A stretch of 6,443 bases of DNA from Candidatus Gastranaerophilales bacterium (GCA_947632315.1 CANROV010000115.1:1-6443), one strand, 5' to 3'; numbered from the stretch's first letter, positions 1 to 5,503 are shown. Notes: a model not told the origin generated them from the letters alone. Numbers and translations: made by a program.

Positions 1-89
1 CAGCTAAAACAATATGTACTACCATCGTCATTAACACATAAGGCATCACTTGAACCACAATCGGGGCAAGGAATATGTGTTTGCTGCAT
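1..89 (-). CDS. Primase-helicase, T7 gp4-like, N-terminal fragment cut by the window edge
   Basis: Only the first 29 codons and two bases of the next are present. They encode a zinc-binding motif beginning HIPCPDCGSSD. Cysteines sit at residues 8, 11 and 27, and the cut codon (TG-) falls at residue 30, where a fourth Cys is expected. This C-x2-C-x15-C-x2-C spacing equals that of the T7 gp4 primase zinc domain (HIPCDNCGSSD...), which recognises primer-initiation sites on the lagging strand. The family continues with a TOPRIM primase core and a RecA-like hexameric helicase; neither is visible here. The ATG lies one base after the stop of the preceding 70-residue gene, with AGAGGA upstream as ribosome binding site. 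The protein starts closer to the zinc motif than T7 gp4 does (first Cys at residue 8 against 17). Its place after SSB and the junction nuclease matches T7 gene order. A stand-alone zinc-finger protein cannot be excluded from this fragment. Confidence 0.85.
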   Translation of the reverse strand, partial: MQQTHIPCPDCGSSDALCVNDDGSTYCFS

Positions 90-90
90 T

Positions 91-303
91 CTATTCCTCT
101 GTTATTTTACTAAGTTCATCTCTTTTAGCTTGTAGTTTTGTTATAATATCTGCAATCTCCAACAAGATAGGACTTAATTTTTCTGTCTTTTCAGCAGCTT
201 CCTTAATTGCTTCAAGAGTTTCTGCTCCCTTTTTTAATCCTCTTGTTAAAATTCTGATTAGAAAATCTAACAATTTAATTACTTTTTTAACTATCTTTTT
301 CAT
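91..303 (-). CDS. Small helical hypothetical protein (70 aa)
   Basis: I do not recognise this protein. It opens with a strongly basic amphipathic stretch (residues 1-26: Lys/Arg alternating with Ile/Leu/Val/Phe). A Lys/Glu-rich region follows, with heptad-like hydrophobic spacing (about 28-70), so it is probably all-helical, either coiled-coil or membrane-surface associated. There is no clean transmembrane segment and no cysteine. The ATG is preceded by AAAGGATG, which overlaps the last codons of the upstream RusA-like gene, giving a 6-base gap and a normal ribosome-binding distance. Its stop lies one base before the primase-helicase start. It sits where T7 carries gene 3.5 (lysozyme/RNAP inhibitor) but bears no resemblance to an amidase. 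The tight spacing on both sides and good ribosome sites are the main reasons to call it real. A long opposite-strand ORF here is an antisense shadow rich in hydrophobic residues. Confidence 0.62.
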   Translation of the reverse strand: MKKIVKKVIKLLDFLIRILTRGLKKGAETLEAIKEAAEKTEKLSPILLEIADIITKLQAKRDELSKITEE

Positions 304-309
304 TGGTTG

Positions 310-708
310 TTACATCCTTTCTATTGGTGTTATTGTTACTTCTATTCTCGGATTTTCCCTGTCTAAATATACTCTTGAGCCATCTGTTGACTCCACAATA
401 TAGTGGTTATCATCCTCTAACATACCTACTTTTACCAAAGTGTCTTGTATGGCTTGTAAATATCCCGCTAAATCTGATTTATAATTCTTTTCTTTATAAA
501 AAAGACATTTTAAATTAATTGGATAATCTATATGAATGTTGTGTATAATTGGAGAGGTTTCTTTGTACCACTTTATTACTGACTTTTCAAACTCTGCATA
601 AGTTTTTGAAGGTAATAATATCTGCCTTCCCGTTTTGAGAGTTACAAGCTGTGAATGATTTTTCTTTGTTCGGGGTTTAACAGGGATTGTAAATTTAAAC
701 TCCTTCAT
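310..708 (-). CDS. RusA-like Holliday junction resolvase (132 aa)
   Basis: RusA-family endonucleases are small dimeric enzymes that cut four-way DNA junctions. In phages they resolve recombination or replication intermediates before packaging. The N-terminus (FTIPVKPRTKKNH, residues 6-18) matches the family's opening beta strand and basic segment. The core signature follows at residues 79-101: Asp79, then AIQD (86-89) and EDDN (98-101). The C-terminal DGSRV...D...ENPRIEV (109-124) is typical of the phage branch. Length is normal (about 120-140). Odd point: the canonical D-L-D-N-x-x-K catalytic stretch reads D-L-A-G-Y-L-Q, so the usual second Asp and the Lys are absent; Asp79, Asp89 and Asp99/100 remain as acidic candidates. 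The ATG overlaps the SSB stop by one base (TAATG), implying translational coupling. It occupies the slot of T7 gene 3, endonuclease I, an unrelated junction nuclease, so this appears to be a functional replacement. Confidence 0.87.
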   Translation of the reverse strand: MKEFKFTIPVKPRTKKNHSQLVTLKTGRQILLPSKTYAEFEKSVIKWYKETSPIIHNIHIDYPINLKCLFYKEKNYKSDLAGYLQAIQDTLVKVGMLEDDNHYIVESTDGSRVYLDRENPRIEVTITPIERM

Positions 709-1370
709 TAAAAGGCTTCTTCTTCATCCTCAGTAGCTCCTGTTGCAGCTTCTTCCGCTTCTGTTGCTTCTTGAGCTTCTTCATCAAAATCAAAACCTTC
801 ACACTCAACATCAAAACCTTCTGCTGCATTTACTGAACCTGTGTATGGAACAAACTCTATAATCTGTACTGCTACAAGTCTTACACTTACTCCGACTTTT
901 CCTGCTACGGTATAACCTGCAATATCCAGTTTTAATTTAACTATACTGCCTTCACCTAAGTTGATTTTCTTTACGGGTTTTAACTTTGAATCAAATACAG
1001 CTACTTGAAAACCTTTTAATCCGTTCTCTATACGTGCGGAATTTTTAGCTTTTAAGATATATCTGCCCTCTGTATCAAAAGTTTCTTCACCTGTTTCTTC
1101 ATTGATTTCAGATAAAGGTTTTATTGCTGTGATTTCGGTTAGCTTACTTCCTTTTTCCTTAAACTCTTTAAACTGTGTCTTTTGTACTTCTTTTACAAGT
1201 TCCAAAAGATATTCGCCATTCTCTTTTGATAAAATAATACTTGCATTAAATACACCTTTTTTATTAAACTTTACTGACGGTTCAAATACTGCATTAAATC
1301 CCGTTAATTCCCCTTTTGGTGTAATGATTGTTGTGTAGGCTGTTTTCTTCCCTAGTTTTATTTCTGCCAT
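708..1370 (-). CDS. Single-stranded-DNA-binding protein, T7 gp2.5-like (220 aa)
   Basis: gp2.5-type SSBs coat single-stranded DNA at the phage fork and contact the polymerase and primase-helicase through an acidic tail ending in an aromatic residue. Here the last 36 residues hold 16 Asp/Glu and finish EDEEEAF. The preceding segment reads VAVFDSK, then LGEGSIVKLKLDI, then VGVSVRLVAVQIIEF. It lines up by eye with T7 gp2.5 (VVVDSK, then GGGSKLKVKYSL, then VGASVKLQLESVMLVEL), the latter half of the OB fold. Length is close to gp2.5 (232). I chose the ATG at 1370: AAGGAAGG precedes it by about 11 bases and it lies just past the stop of the upstream gene. A longer reading starts with TTG at 1406, adds 12 residues and overlaps the neighbour by 28 bases; it is less likely. 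RusA overlaps the stop. A DUF2815-type phage SSB is the main alternative. Confidence 0.86.
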   Translation of the reverse strand: MAEIKLGKKTAYTTIITPKGELTGFNAVFEPSVKFNKKGVFNASIILSKENGEYLLELVKEVQKTQFKEFKEKGSKLTEITAIKPLSEINEETGEETFDTEGRYILKAKNSARIENGLKGFQVAVFDSKLKPVKKINLGEGSIVKLKLDIAGYTVAGKVGVSVRLVAVQIIEFVPYTGSVNAAEGFDVECEGFDFDEEAQEATEAEEAATGATEDEEEAF

Positions 1371-1378
1371 TCCCTTTT

Positions 1379-1684
1379 TTACCTTCCTTTGTATTGTAAA
1401 TCCCAATCATCTCTCATAAATTGTTTAATTGCTTTGAAGTTTTTAATAACATTCTCATCATCATTACAATAAACAATTTGATGTGCTATCCCTAAAACAT
1501 CACTTGCTTTTAAATCATACATTTCCAACAGGCATAGAAATGCACAGGCAAGACCTAAAAGCTGATTTTTAGTGGCTAATGATTGTATTGTGTTCATTAT
1601 TGTTAGACTTGCTCCGCAGACTTTTCGTGCATCTGCTAAAATCATCTGATTATATAGAATTTCGGCTGTTCTGTTTTTGTACAT
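1379..1684 (-). CDS. Hypothetical protein (101 aa)
   Basis: I do not recognise this protein. It appears all-helical: a charged N-terminal helix (residues 1-22), a hydrophobic middle (about 41-56, LLGLACAFLCLLEMY) that could be a buried helix rather than a membrane span, and a charged C-terminus ending in DDWDLQYKGR. Four cysteines are scattered (23, 47, 51, 73), with no zinc-motif spacing. The ATG at 1684 has only a weak purine-rich site upstream (GAGAAA). The next in-frame ATG (codon 14) has none, so the long start is kept. It overlaps the preceding 58-residue ORF by 35 bases in another frame. Its last codons and stop (AAAGGAAGGTAA) contain the ribosome-binding site of the SSB gene, so translation of the two is probably coupled. 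Its position between RNAP and SSB is where T7 relatives carry ligase, host-RNAP inhibitors and other small early proteins. Confidence 0.68.
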   Translation of the reverse strand: MYKNRTAEILYNQMILADARKVCGASLTIMNTIQSLATKNQLLGLACAFLCLLEMYDLKASDVLGIAHQIVYCNDDENVIKNFKAIKQFMRDDWDLQYKGR

Positions 1685-1826
1685 TTATCTGTTTCTCTAT
1701 CCATTTTCTATTCGTGAGTGCCTTCTCTAACCAGCAAATTTGATAGTACGGGCTGCTCGCTAAACTTAAAATTAATTCCCGTTTGTTCTTACGAACACTT
1801 GTTACTGTTAATCCTCTGTCTTTCAT
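1650..1826 (-). CDS. Small basic hypothetical protein (58 aa) in an overlapping frame
   Basis: This fills what would otherwise be a 138-base hole in the operon. The ATG overlaps the upstream stop as ATGA (ATG at 1826-1824, TGA at 1825-1823), a classic translational-coupling junction, with the purine run GAGAGAAG just upstream. The predicted product is MKDRGLTVTSVRKNKRELIL and onward: basic (Lys/Arg-rich), one Cys, two Trp, probably helical in the middle (about residues 14-45), ending at TAA 1650. No family is recognised. The last 35 bases overlap the start of the 101-residue gene in a different frame. That tail (QKQNSRNSI) looks low-complexity, so a functional protein may rely mainly on the first 48 residues. 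The alternative is that the interval is non-coding and the ATGA junction fortuitous; conservation of the reading frame in relatives would decide. Confidence 0.55.
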   Translation of the reverse strand: MKDRGLTVTSVRKNKRELILSLASSPYYQICWLEKALTNRKWIEKQINVQKQNSRNSI

Positions 1827-2056
1827 TTATTCTTCTCTCTATACTCTTTCATACGTTTTTTAAATGCTTCTATCTGTTCAGGTGAATACTTAACCTTTCT
1901 TGTTCTCGGGTTCTTAAATCCTGCCTTTACACATTCGGGGCAATACTTCCAGTTTGGCGGTGTGTCTTTTACATTTGTTTTATCAATATCCACAAAAGCT
2001 GCTCCGCAATGTTTACAGGTGTGTGTTACATAAACTTCTTCTTTTTCTTTCGACAT
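1823..2056 (-). CDS. Zinc-ribbon small protein (77 aa)
   Basis: Two C-x2-C pairs, Cys14/Cys17 (CKHC) and Cys39/Cys42 (CPEC), lie 21 residues apart and form a textbook zinc-ribbon knuckle. It is followed by a basic segment (residues 48-57) and a charged C-terminal helix (about 58-77, rich in Lys/Glu/Arg). Such proteins usually bind nucleic acid or another protein; the exact role is unknown. The ATG is preceded by AGAGGA at a good distance, 18 bases past the RNA polymerase stop, and its TGA overlaps the next ATG. Immediately downstream of an RNAP gene, T7-type phages often encode small host-takeover proteins. An inhibitor or adaptor of transcription is plausible here but is inference from position only. 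A phage HNH-type protein is unlikely, as no catalytic His/Asn signature follows. Confidence 0.76.
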   Translation of the reverse strand: MSKEKEEVYVTHTCKHCGAAFVDIDKTNVKDTPPNWKYCPECVKAGFKNPRTRKVKYSPEQIEAFKKRMKEYREKNK

Positions 2057-2074
2057 ATAACTATCCTCTCTTAT

Positions 2075-4639
2075 TTAATTAAAAAAGTAATCACTCTTTA
2101 AAACTTCCTCTATATCTAAACTTCCTGCTTTTGGCTTCTCGGGAAGCTCTATATCATTAGGTAAAGTTTCAATTAAATCAGCTTCAAAATCATCTAAAAT
2201 AGGTCTTTTATATACCTCAACAAAGGCTTCTCTTAATAATTTTGCTGACTCTGCCGTATCGGGAGCTAATGTTCCATAGCAATCGTGAACACTCATAAAG
2301 GCTTCAATGTTCTTTTCTTTACACTTTAACAGCCATAACATTAAACAACTTGCATCCAGACTGTGAATAAAATTAGGACATATCCCGTTTAACTGTCTTT
2401 GTTTATCAATGTTTCCTTCGTCGTTTCGGTAGCGTGTTTTTAATGTTTTTCCAAAAAGTTCTGTTTTTATTTCGTGCATTTTTGCTTTTTGATATGCTTG
2501 ATGAATTAATAAACCCATTGGTGTTACCCATTCAATAGCATTATCATATTTGAGTTTTGCTCTCGCTAAGGCTTTTAAATAATCCATTCCTATAATTGCA
2601 CTTGATAGAGTTTCTCTGATACTTTCCCATAAATAATGACTTAACCATACACTAACCTTATAAACACATTCGGCAGGATTGTTCCCGATTTTAAAATGTT
2701 CCCATAAGAACTCACTTGAATAGTTTTCTTTCAAATAAGCTGTTATATATTCCCTGCAACTTAATTGAGTTCCACCATACGGTAAAACCATTACAGGTCT
2801 TTTGGTTAGCTTGCGGTTTATTCCTAAGTTAAGCCAAGCATTTGCAATAGAAGTATCAATACATAAGCTATTGGTGGTACACAAATCAACATTATCAATG
2901 TGAGTATTATCATAGCTATTGCCGTTTCTACCGAGGCTTGTATAATAGTTTCCCAATCTATCATCATTTATTCCTTTCAGTTTTTCTATTAATTTGTCTG
3001 CCACTGTCTGATATATGTCGTTTGGTTTATCAGAATTAATTAAGTTTACTGCTTTTCCTGCTGTTTCATCCCTTAACAATGCACTGTAATGCTGTAATCC
3101 GTTACATGTTCCGTCTAATTGAATAGGAATATGGGTTTCAAACAGTTTTGGGTTCTCTTTGTACCTCTTGAACTCTAAACACCAAGCTAAAAACTGTATC
3201 GGTTTATCTGCTTCTGTCCACCATCTGTTCTCTATCGGGTCTTTAGCATTCAACAAAATCTGCTCTGTTTGTTTATTTACCCATTGAACCCTGTCTTTAT
3301 AGCTAACTTTATCTTCTCCAAACATATTTGCTCCATGTATAAAGAACCAGTCCTCAGCTTCTTTTGTTGTTATAGGTTTTCCTCTTGCAAATCTTAACAA
3401 GCCTTTTGATAAATCACTACCTTGCGGATGTAATAGTACGGGTATAGGGTAAATTCTTCCTCTAAAATCCATTTGATACGGAAAATATATCTGCTCATAT
3501 CCCTTAAACTGTTCAGCTATCCTTAACAGTTGACTTGTTAAAATACGTATAGAGCGTGTTGCTACGTTCTTTTTATGTATCTCATAGGTATCTGCTTTCC
3601 ATTTAATAACTGCACTTTTCTCTCGCTCATTAAGTACAGTATCTTTAGTTTGATTAGGAAAGGGATAGTCTGGAACAGGAGTATCTTCCCTGTTAGGTAG
3701 TCCTGCAACTTCTTTACCTTCTTGCCAAAGTAATTTAACAACATCTAATACCTCATTATTTATCTGCCACTTCGTATTTTGGATTGTGTTTAGAGCTTCA
3801 AAAACTCTGTTAGTGCCATATTCTTTTAACTTACGTAAATAAGCTTTATTATTGTTCTTGATAACTTTATTCCGTTTAAGATACGGGCTTAAATAACCAC
3901 CTTCAAATATATCTGTCCAAGGTTTTGGCTCTGCTACCATTGGAAGAAAAAATGGTTCTAAAACTTCTAACTTATTATTAAGGTTTTCAGTGAGTTCTAA
4001 AAAGGTTTTTGTAGGTTGAAGGTATATAATTCGCTTCTTACTTTTAAAAACGTCTTTAAACTCCATTAAACCTGTTGTTTCTACAAATATTCTTGCTAAA
4101 ATCATTCCTGTTTGTACTTTTTCTGTTGTACTCCACCTTGAAACGTGAAAAGCTAACCGCTTATTAAACATATTCATTGTGATGTACTTCTTACGCTGTG
4201 CCTTTGCACATCTTGAATTTAAGTCTTTTTGAATTGAGTCATAATAATAATGATTTTCCTTTTTATATGACTGCATTTTAAACTCATCTTCCAAGGCTTG
4301 CCCGATAGCACGATAGACAGCTTGTACACTTCCTGTGTTTATAGAATTTAAAAGCACTTTACTTGAAATAAGAGCTGCTTTTTCTGCTCCTAAGTTCATA
4401 ATAATACTTGCTGCAATAGTGCTTCTTATTGCTTTACCTTTGCTGTAATTATCTAAATAGGACTTTATAGAATTTATATATACTTCTAAAACATTAGAAA
4501 TAATTATATTACCCGATTTTGAACTGGAAAAACTGTTCTGCTGTGTAACTTTTACAAGCTCACGTCTGAATTTTTCAACGGATAACTCCGTCATACGTTT
4601 TTCAAGTTCAATCTGTTTTTCTATATTATCCTTATTCAT
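2075..4639 (-). CDS. DNA-directed RNA polymerase, T7-like single subunit (854 aa)
   Basis: This enzyme transcribes phage middle and late genes from phage-specific promoters without host sigma factors. It is full length (T7 RNAP is 883). Catalytic signatures are complete. DFRGRIYP (391-398) matches the T7 DWRGRVYA segment. Motif A is QLDGTCNGLQHYSALLRDE, with metal-binding Asp509 (T7 Asp537). Motif B is TKRPVMVLPYG, with Arg609, Lys613 and Tyr621 at the spacing of T7 Arg627, Lys631 and Tyr639. Motif C is SVHDCYGTLAPD, with His785-Asp786 (T7 His811-Asp812). The C-terminus ends SDYFFN, resembling the T7 foot that ends DFAFA. The N-terminal 300 residues are divergent, as usual for the promoter-recognition and RNA-binding domain. 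The ATG directly abuts the upstream stop (TAAATG), with AAAGGAAA as ribosome site about ten bases before. No repeated phage-type promoter was found in the window. Confidence 0.97.
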   Translation of the reverse strand: MNKDNIEKQIELEKRMTELSVEKFRRELVKVTQQNSFSSSKSGNIIISNVLEVYINSIKSYLDNYSKGKAIRSTIAASIIMNLGAEKAALISSKVLLNSINTGSVQAVYRAIGQALEDEFKMQSYKKENHYYYDSIQKDLNSRCAKAQRKKYITMNMFNKRLAFHVSRWSTTEKVQTGMILARIFVETTGLMEFKDVFKSKKRIIYLQPTKTFLELTENLNNKLEVLEPFFLPMVAEPKPWTDIFEGGYLSPYLKRNKVIKNNNKAYLRKLKEYGTNRVFEALNTIQNTKWQINNEVLDVVKLLWQEGKEVAGLPNREDTPVPDYPFPNQTKDTVLNEREKSAVIKWKADTYEIHKKNVATRSIRILTSQLLRIAEQFKGYEQIYFPYQMDFRGRIYPIPVLLHPQGSDLSKGLLRFARGKPITTKEAEDWFFIHGANMFGEDKVSYKDRVQWVNKQTEQILLNAKDPIENRWWTEADKPIQFLAWCLEFKRYKENPKLFETHIPIQLDGTCNGLQHYSALLRDETAGKAVNLINSDKPNDIYQTVADKLIEKLKGINDDRLGNYYTSLGRNGNSYDNTHIDNVDLCTTNSLCIDTSIANAWLNLGINRKLTKRPVMVLPYGGTQLSCREYITAYLKENYSSEFLWEHFKIGNNPAECVYKVSVWLSHYLWESIRETLSSAIIGMDYLKALARAKLKYDNAIEWVTPMGLLIHQAYQKAKMHEIKTELFGKTLKTRYRNDEGNIDKQRQLNGICPNFIHSLDASCLMLWLLKCKEKNIEAFMSVHDCYGTLAPDTAESAKLLREAFVEVYKRPILDDFEADLIETLPNDIELPEKPKAGSLDIEEVLKSDYFFN

Positions 4640-4942
4640 TTATGCTGTTTTCCTTTGTTTTTGTTGTTGTTTTTCTTTTTCTATTTCTTTTAATGTTTGC
4701 TTACGTATCATCTCCGCTTCACGTAAATAACCTTTATAATGTTTTGCTCGCTCTTTTTCTTCGGCAGCCATTATAATTTCAAGGTTCTTATCTGCCTTAA
4801 AAGGTTTTGCGTTCGGGTTATAATGACTATGATTGCTACACCTGTTAAATTTAATATCAACAGGTCGTTTAAATACTTGGCAATACTTATGTATGCAATG
4901 TGCACAACTGCTGCAAGTGTATGCAGGTAAATCTTTTGGCAT
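4640..4942 (-). CDS. Cys/His-rich small protein with charged C-terminal helix (100 aa)
   Basis: The N-terminal 40 residues carry Cys10, 13, 16, 21 and 35 plus His15, 18, 38 and 40, including C-x2-C-x2-C-x4-C. This is dense enough to bind one or two zinc ions (or, less likely, an iron-sulfur cluster). Residues 54-98 are a Lys/Glu/Gln-rich helix, probably coiled-coil or nucleic-acid contacting. I recognise no named family. It is co-directional with, and directly abuts, the RNA polymerase gene (stop TAA followed at once by ATG), so it is expressed with RNAP. The start has only a weak site (AGAAAG, about nine bases upstream). A shorter start is unlikely, because it would remove the cysteines. The cloverleaf RNAs lie just upstream. 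A role in the host-to-phage transcription switch is a guess from context only. Confidence 0.78.
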   Translation of the reverse strand: MPKDLPAYTCSSCAHCIHKYCQVFKRPVDIKFNRCSNHSHYNPNAKPFKADKNLEIIMAAEEKERAKHYKGYLREAEMIRKQTLKEIEKEKQQQKQRKTA

Positions 4943-4980
4943 AATTTATTACTTTCTGATTATGAAGTATTAAAGAAAAA

Positions 4981-5047
4981 GAGGCTGCTACTGGAATTGC
5001 ACCAGTTCCACTCGCTATGGTGTTCAAACTCTAAACTACACAGCCTC
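4981..5047 (-). ncRNA. tRNA-like cloverleaf element 1
   Basis: On the minus strand this 67-nt segment folds as a cloverleaf. It is closed by a perfect 7-bp stem (GAGGCTG with CAGCCTC). The arms are GTTT/GAAC with a 7-nt loop beginning AG (D-arm-like, preceded by TA as in tRNA positions 8-9), CCA/TGG with a 7-nt loop, and ACTGG/CCAGT with loop TGCAATT. That last loop resembles the tRNA T-loop consensus TTCRANY except at its second base. Against a normal tRNA: 67 nt is short, the middle arm has only 3 bp, there is no U33-like base, no variable loop, two extra bases before the closing stem, and no encoded CCA. A run TTTTTCTTT follows the closing stem, so it may also end or pause transcription. 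It could be a decayed tRNA, a tRNA mimic, or a processing or stability element in the early transcript. Confidence 0.42.
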
Positions 5048-5059
5048 AATAAAAGGAGA

Positions 5060-5124
5060 AATGGTTGAGGGTATATTCCCCTCTGCTCTAATAACGCACT
5101 GGCTTAATTATTACCAGAACCATT
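5060..5124 (-). ncRNA. tRNA-like cloverleaf element 2
   Basis: Twelve bases upstream (in transcription order) of the first element, this 65-nt segment forms a four-arm fold with no unpaired bases between arms. The closing stem is AATGGTT with AACCATT (7 bp). The arms are CTGG/CCAG with an 11-nt loop, TGC/GCA with a 9-nt loop, and GAGGG/CCCTC with a 7-nt loop (GAATATA). As on a tRNA, the 3' arm runs directly into the closing stem. The loop sequences do not match tRNA consensus, however: no GG in the D-like loop, no TTC in the T-like loop, and no CCA. It begins seven bases after the stop of the 45-residue gene, so it would be co-transcribed. Because all stems are palindromic in pairing, the plus strand could fold similarly, and there the middle loop reads CTAATAA, closer to an anticodon loop. 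The strand is therefore not certain. Confidence 0.38.
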
Positions 5125-5130
5125 GGAAAA

Positions 5131-5268
5131 CTACGTTTTATAAACAATATATGCGTGTTCTTTATCTGTATATCTAACTTCTATAATCTCTGCTTTTAAA
5201 TCAGTTTCTAAAAAATATAAGCGTGAATTAACTACATTCTCTAAACTACTAACTGTTCTAACTGCCAT
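5131..5268 (-). CDS. Small hypothetical protein, first gene of the early operon (45 aa)
   Basis: The ORF reads MAVRTVSSLENVVNSR and onward, ending IVYKT and TAG. A good ribosome site (AAGGA, nine bases before the ATG) and an all-sense frame filling the gap upstream of the cloverleaf elements support it. Composition is balanced, with alternating hydrophobic residues (FLETDLKAEIIEVRY, then AYIVYK) that suggest a small alpha/beta fold of one helix and two or three strands. There is no cysteine, membrane segment or recognised motif. As the first ORF behind the putative repressor-controlled early promoter, it sits where temperate phages place Cro-like or antirepressor proteins and T7 phages place host-takeover proteins such as gp0.3-0.7. 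Nothing in the sequence proves either. A size this small keeps confidence moderate. Confidence 0.6.
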   Translation of the reverse strand: MAVRTVSSLENVVNSRLYFLETDLKAEIIEVRYTDKEHAYIVYKT

Positions 5269-5312
5269 TTGATTAATCCTTATATTAAATTACAACTATC
5301 TTTTAAAGAAAA

Positions 5313-5408
5313 CCCCTAAAGACTTGTACTTAAAGTGAACTTACGACTACAAAAGTTGAAAGGAGATATTATGGCTTGCGCCTTTAGGGGATTAAATAAT
5401 TTAAGTAC
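5313..5408 (-). other. Structured leader with interleaved inverted repeats (candidate pseudoknot)
   Basis: Two perfect 9-bp inverted repeats are interleaved rather than nested. CCCCTAAAG (5313-5321) pairs with CTTTAGGGG (5382-5390), and GTACTTAAA (5326-5334) pairs with TTTAAGTAC (5400-5408). Both pairs formed together would make a pseudoknot; alternatively they form alternate states. On the minus strand a hairpin GGC-GCAA-GCC (5382-5373) has a GNRA tetraloop, and the last GGGG is followed by TTTTCTTT, like an intrinsic terminator tail. The element would lie in the 5' leader of the 45-residue gene. On the plus strand it encloses AAAGGAG and an ATG (5371) opening a 20-codon ORF. No known riboswitch class is recognised. 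Confidence 0.38.
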
Positions 5409-5417
5409 CATTCACAA
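5391..5417 (-). promoter_or_regulatory. Candidate host-type promoter for the early operon
   Basis: On the minus strand TTGTGA (5417-5412) and TTTAAT (5396-5391) resemble -35 and -10 boxes, but the 15-base spacer is short. Transcription would begin near the CCCCTAAAG repeat and read through the structured leader into the 45-residue gene. The operator-like direct repeats lie immediately upstream, where a repressor could block or bend the site. A second weak candidate is TATATA near 5491-5486. Neither is strong enough to be sure. Confidence 0.25.
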
Positions 5418-5449
5418 TTTGTTTTATTATTGATTTTGTGTTATTATTG
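5418..5449 (+). repeat. Two direct operator-like repeats
   Basis: TTTGTTTTATTATTG (5418-5432) and TTTGTGTTATTATTG (5435-5449) match at 14 of 15 positions and are repeated with a 17-base period, between one and two helical turns apart. A third copy in opposite orientation lies at 5514-5524. The arrangement in the divergent interval beside a CI-type repressor suggests binding sites for that repressor. Confidence 0.5.
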
Positions 5450-5454
5450 CTTCG

Positions 5455-5484
5455 GTAAGTTTAAACTCTTTGTTTAACCCTTAC
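5455..5484. promoter_or_regulatory. Interrupted 30-bp palindrome, possible operator
   Basis: GTAAG..TAAAC, a 5-base loop (TCTTT), then GTTTA..CTTAC: two 5-bp arms on each side separated by a small asymmetric mismatch (TT against ACC). It sits in the middle of the divergent interval between the operator-like repeats. No T-run follows, so a terminator is unlikely. A dimeric regulator site is the simplest reading, either for the repressor or for an opposing Cro-like protein. Confidence 0.35.
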
Positions 5485-5503
5485 ATATATACTATTCCCA
5501 CAA

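Noticed and set aside
50..403. Plus-strand ORF of 117 codons with hydrophobic stretches
   Set aside because: It lies antisense to the primase-helicase start, the 70-residue gene and the end of the RusA-like gene. Its hydrophobicity is the mirror of Lys/Glu-rich helices on the other strand, and it has no ribosome site.
303..518. Plus-strand Leu-rich ORF of 71 codons
   Set aside because: Antisense shadow of the RusA-like gene with no ribosome site.
1102..1338. Plus-strand ORF of 78 codons
   Set aside because: Antisense shadow inside the SSB gene.
1371..1406. Twelve-residue N-terminal extension of the SSB from a TTG start
   Set aside because: It would overlap the upstream gene by 28 bases, whereas the ATG at 1370 has AAGGAAGG at a workable distance and gives a gp2.5-like N-terminus.
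3562..3744. Minus-strand ORF of 60 codons inside the RNAP gene
   Set aside because: It is out of frame within the well-supported RNAP coding sequence, with no family resemblance.
4739..4930. Plus-strand ORF of 63 codons
   Set aside because: Antisense shadow of the Cys/His-rich gene next to RNAP.
5061..5177. Plus-strand ORF of 38 codons preceded by AAAAGGAG
   Set aside because: The ribosome site is only two bases from the ATG. The frame runs antisense through cloverleaf 2 and the end of the 45-residue gene, and the product looks random.
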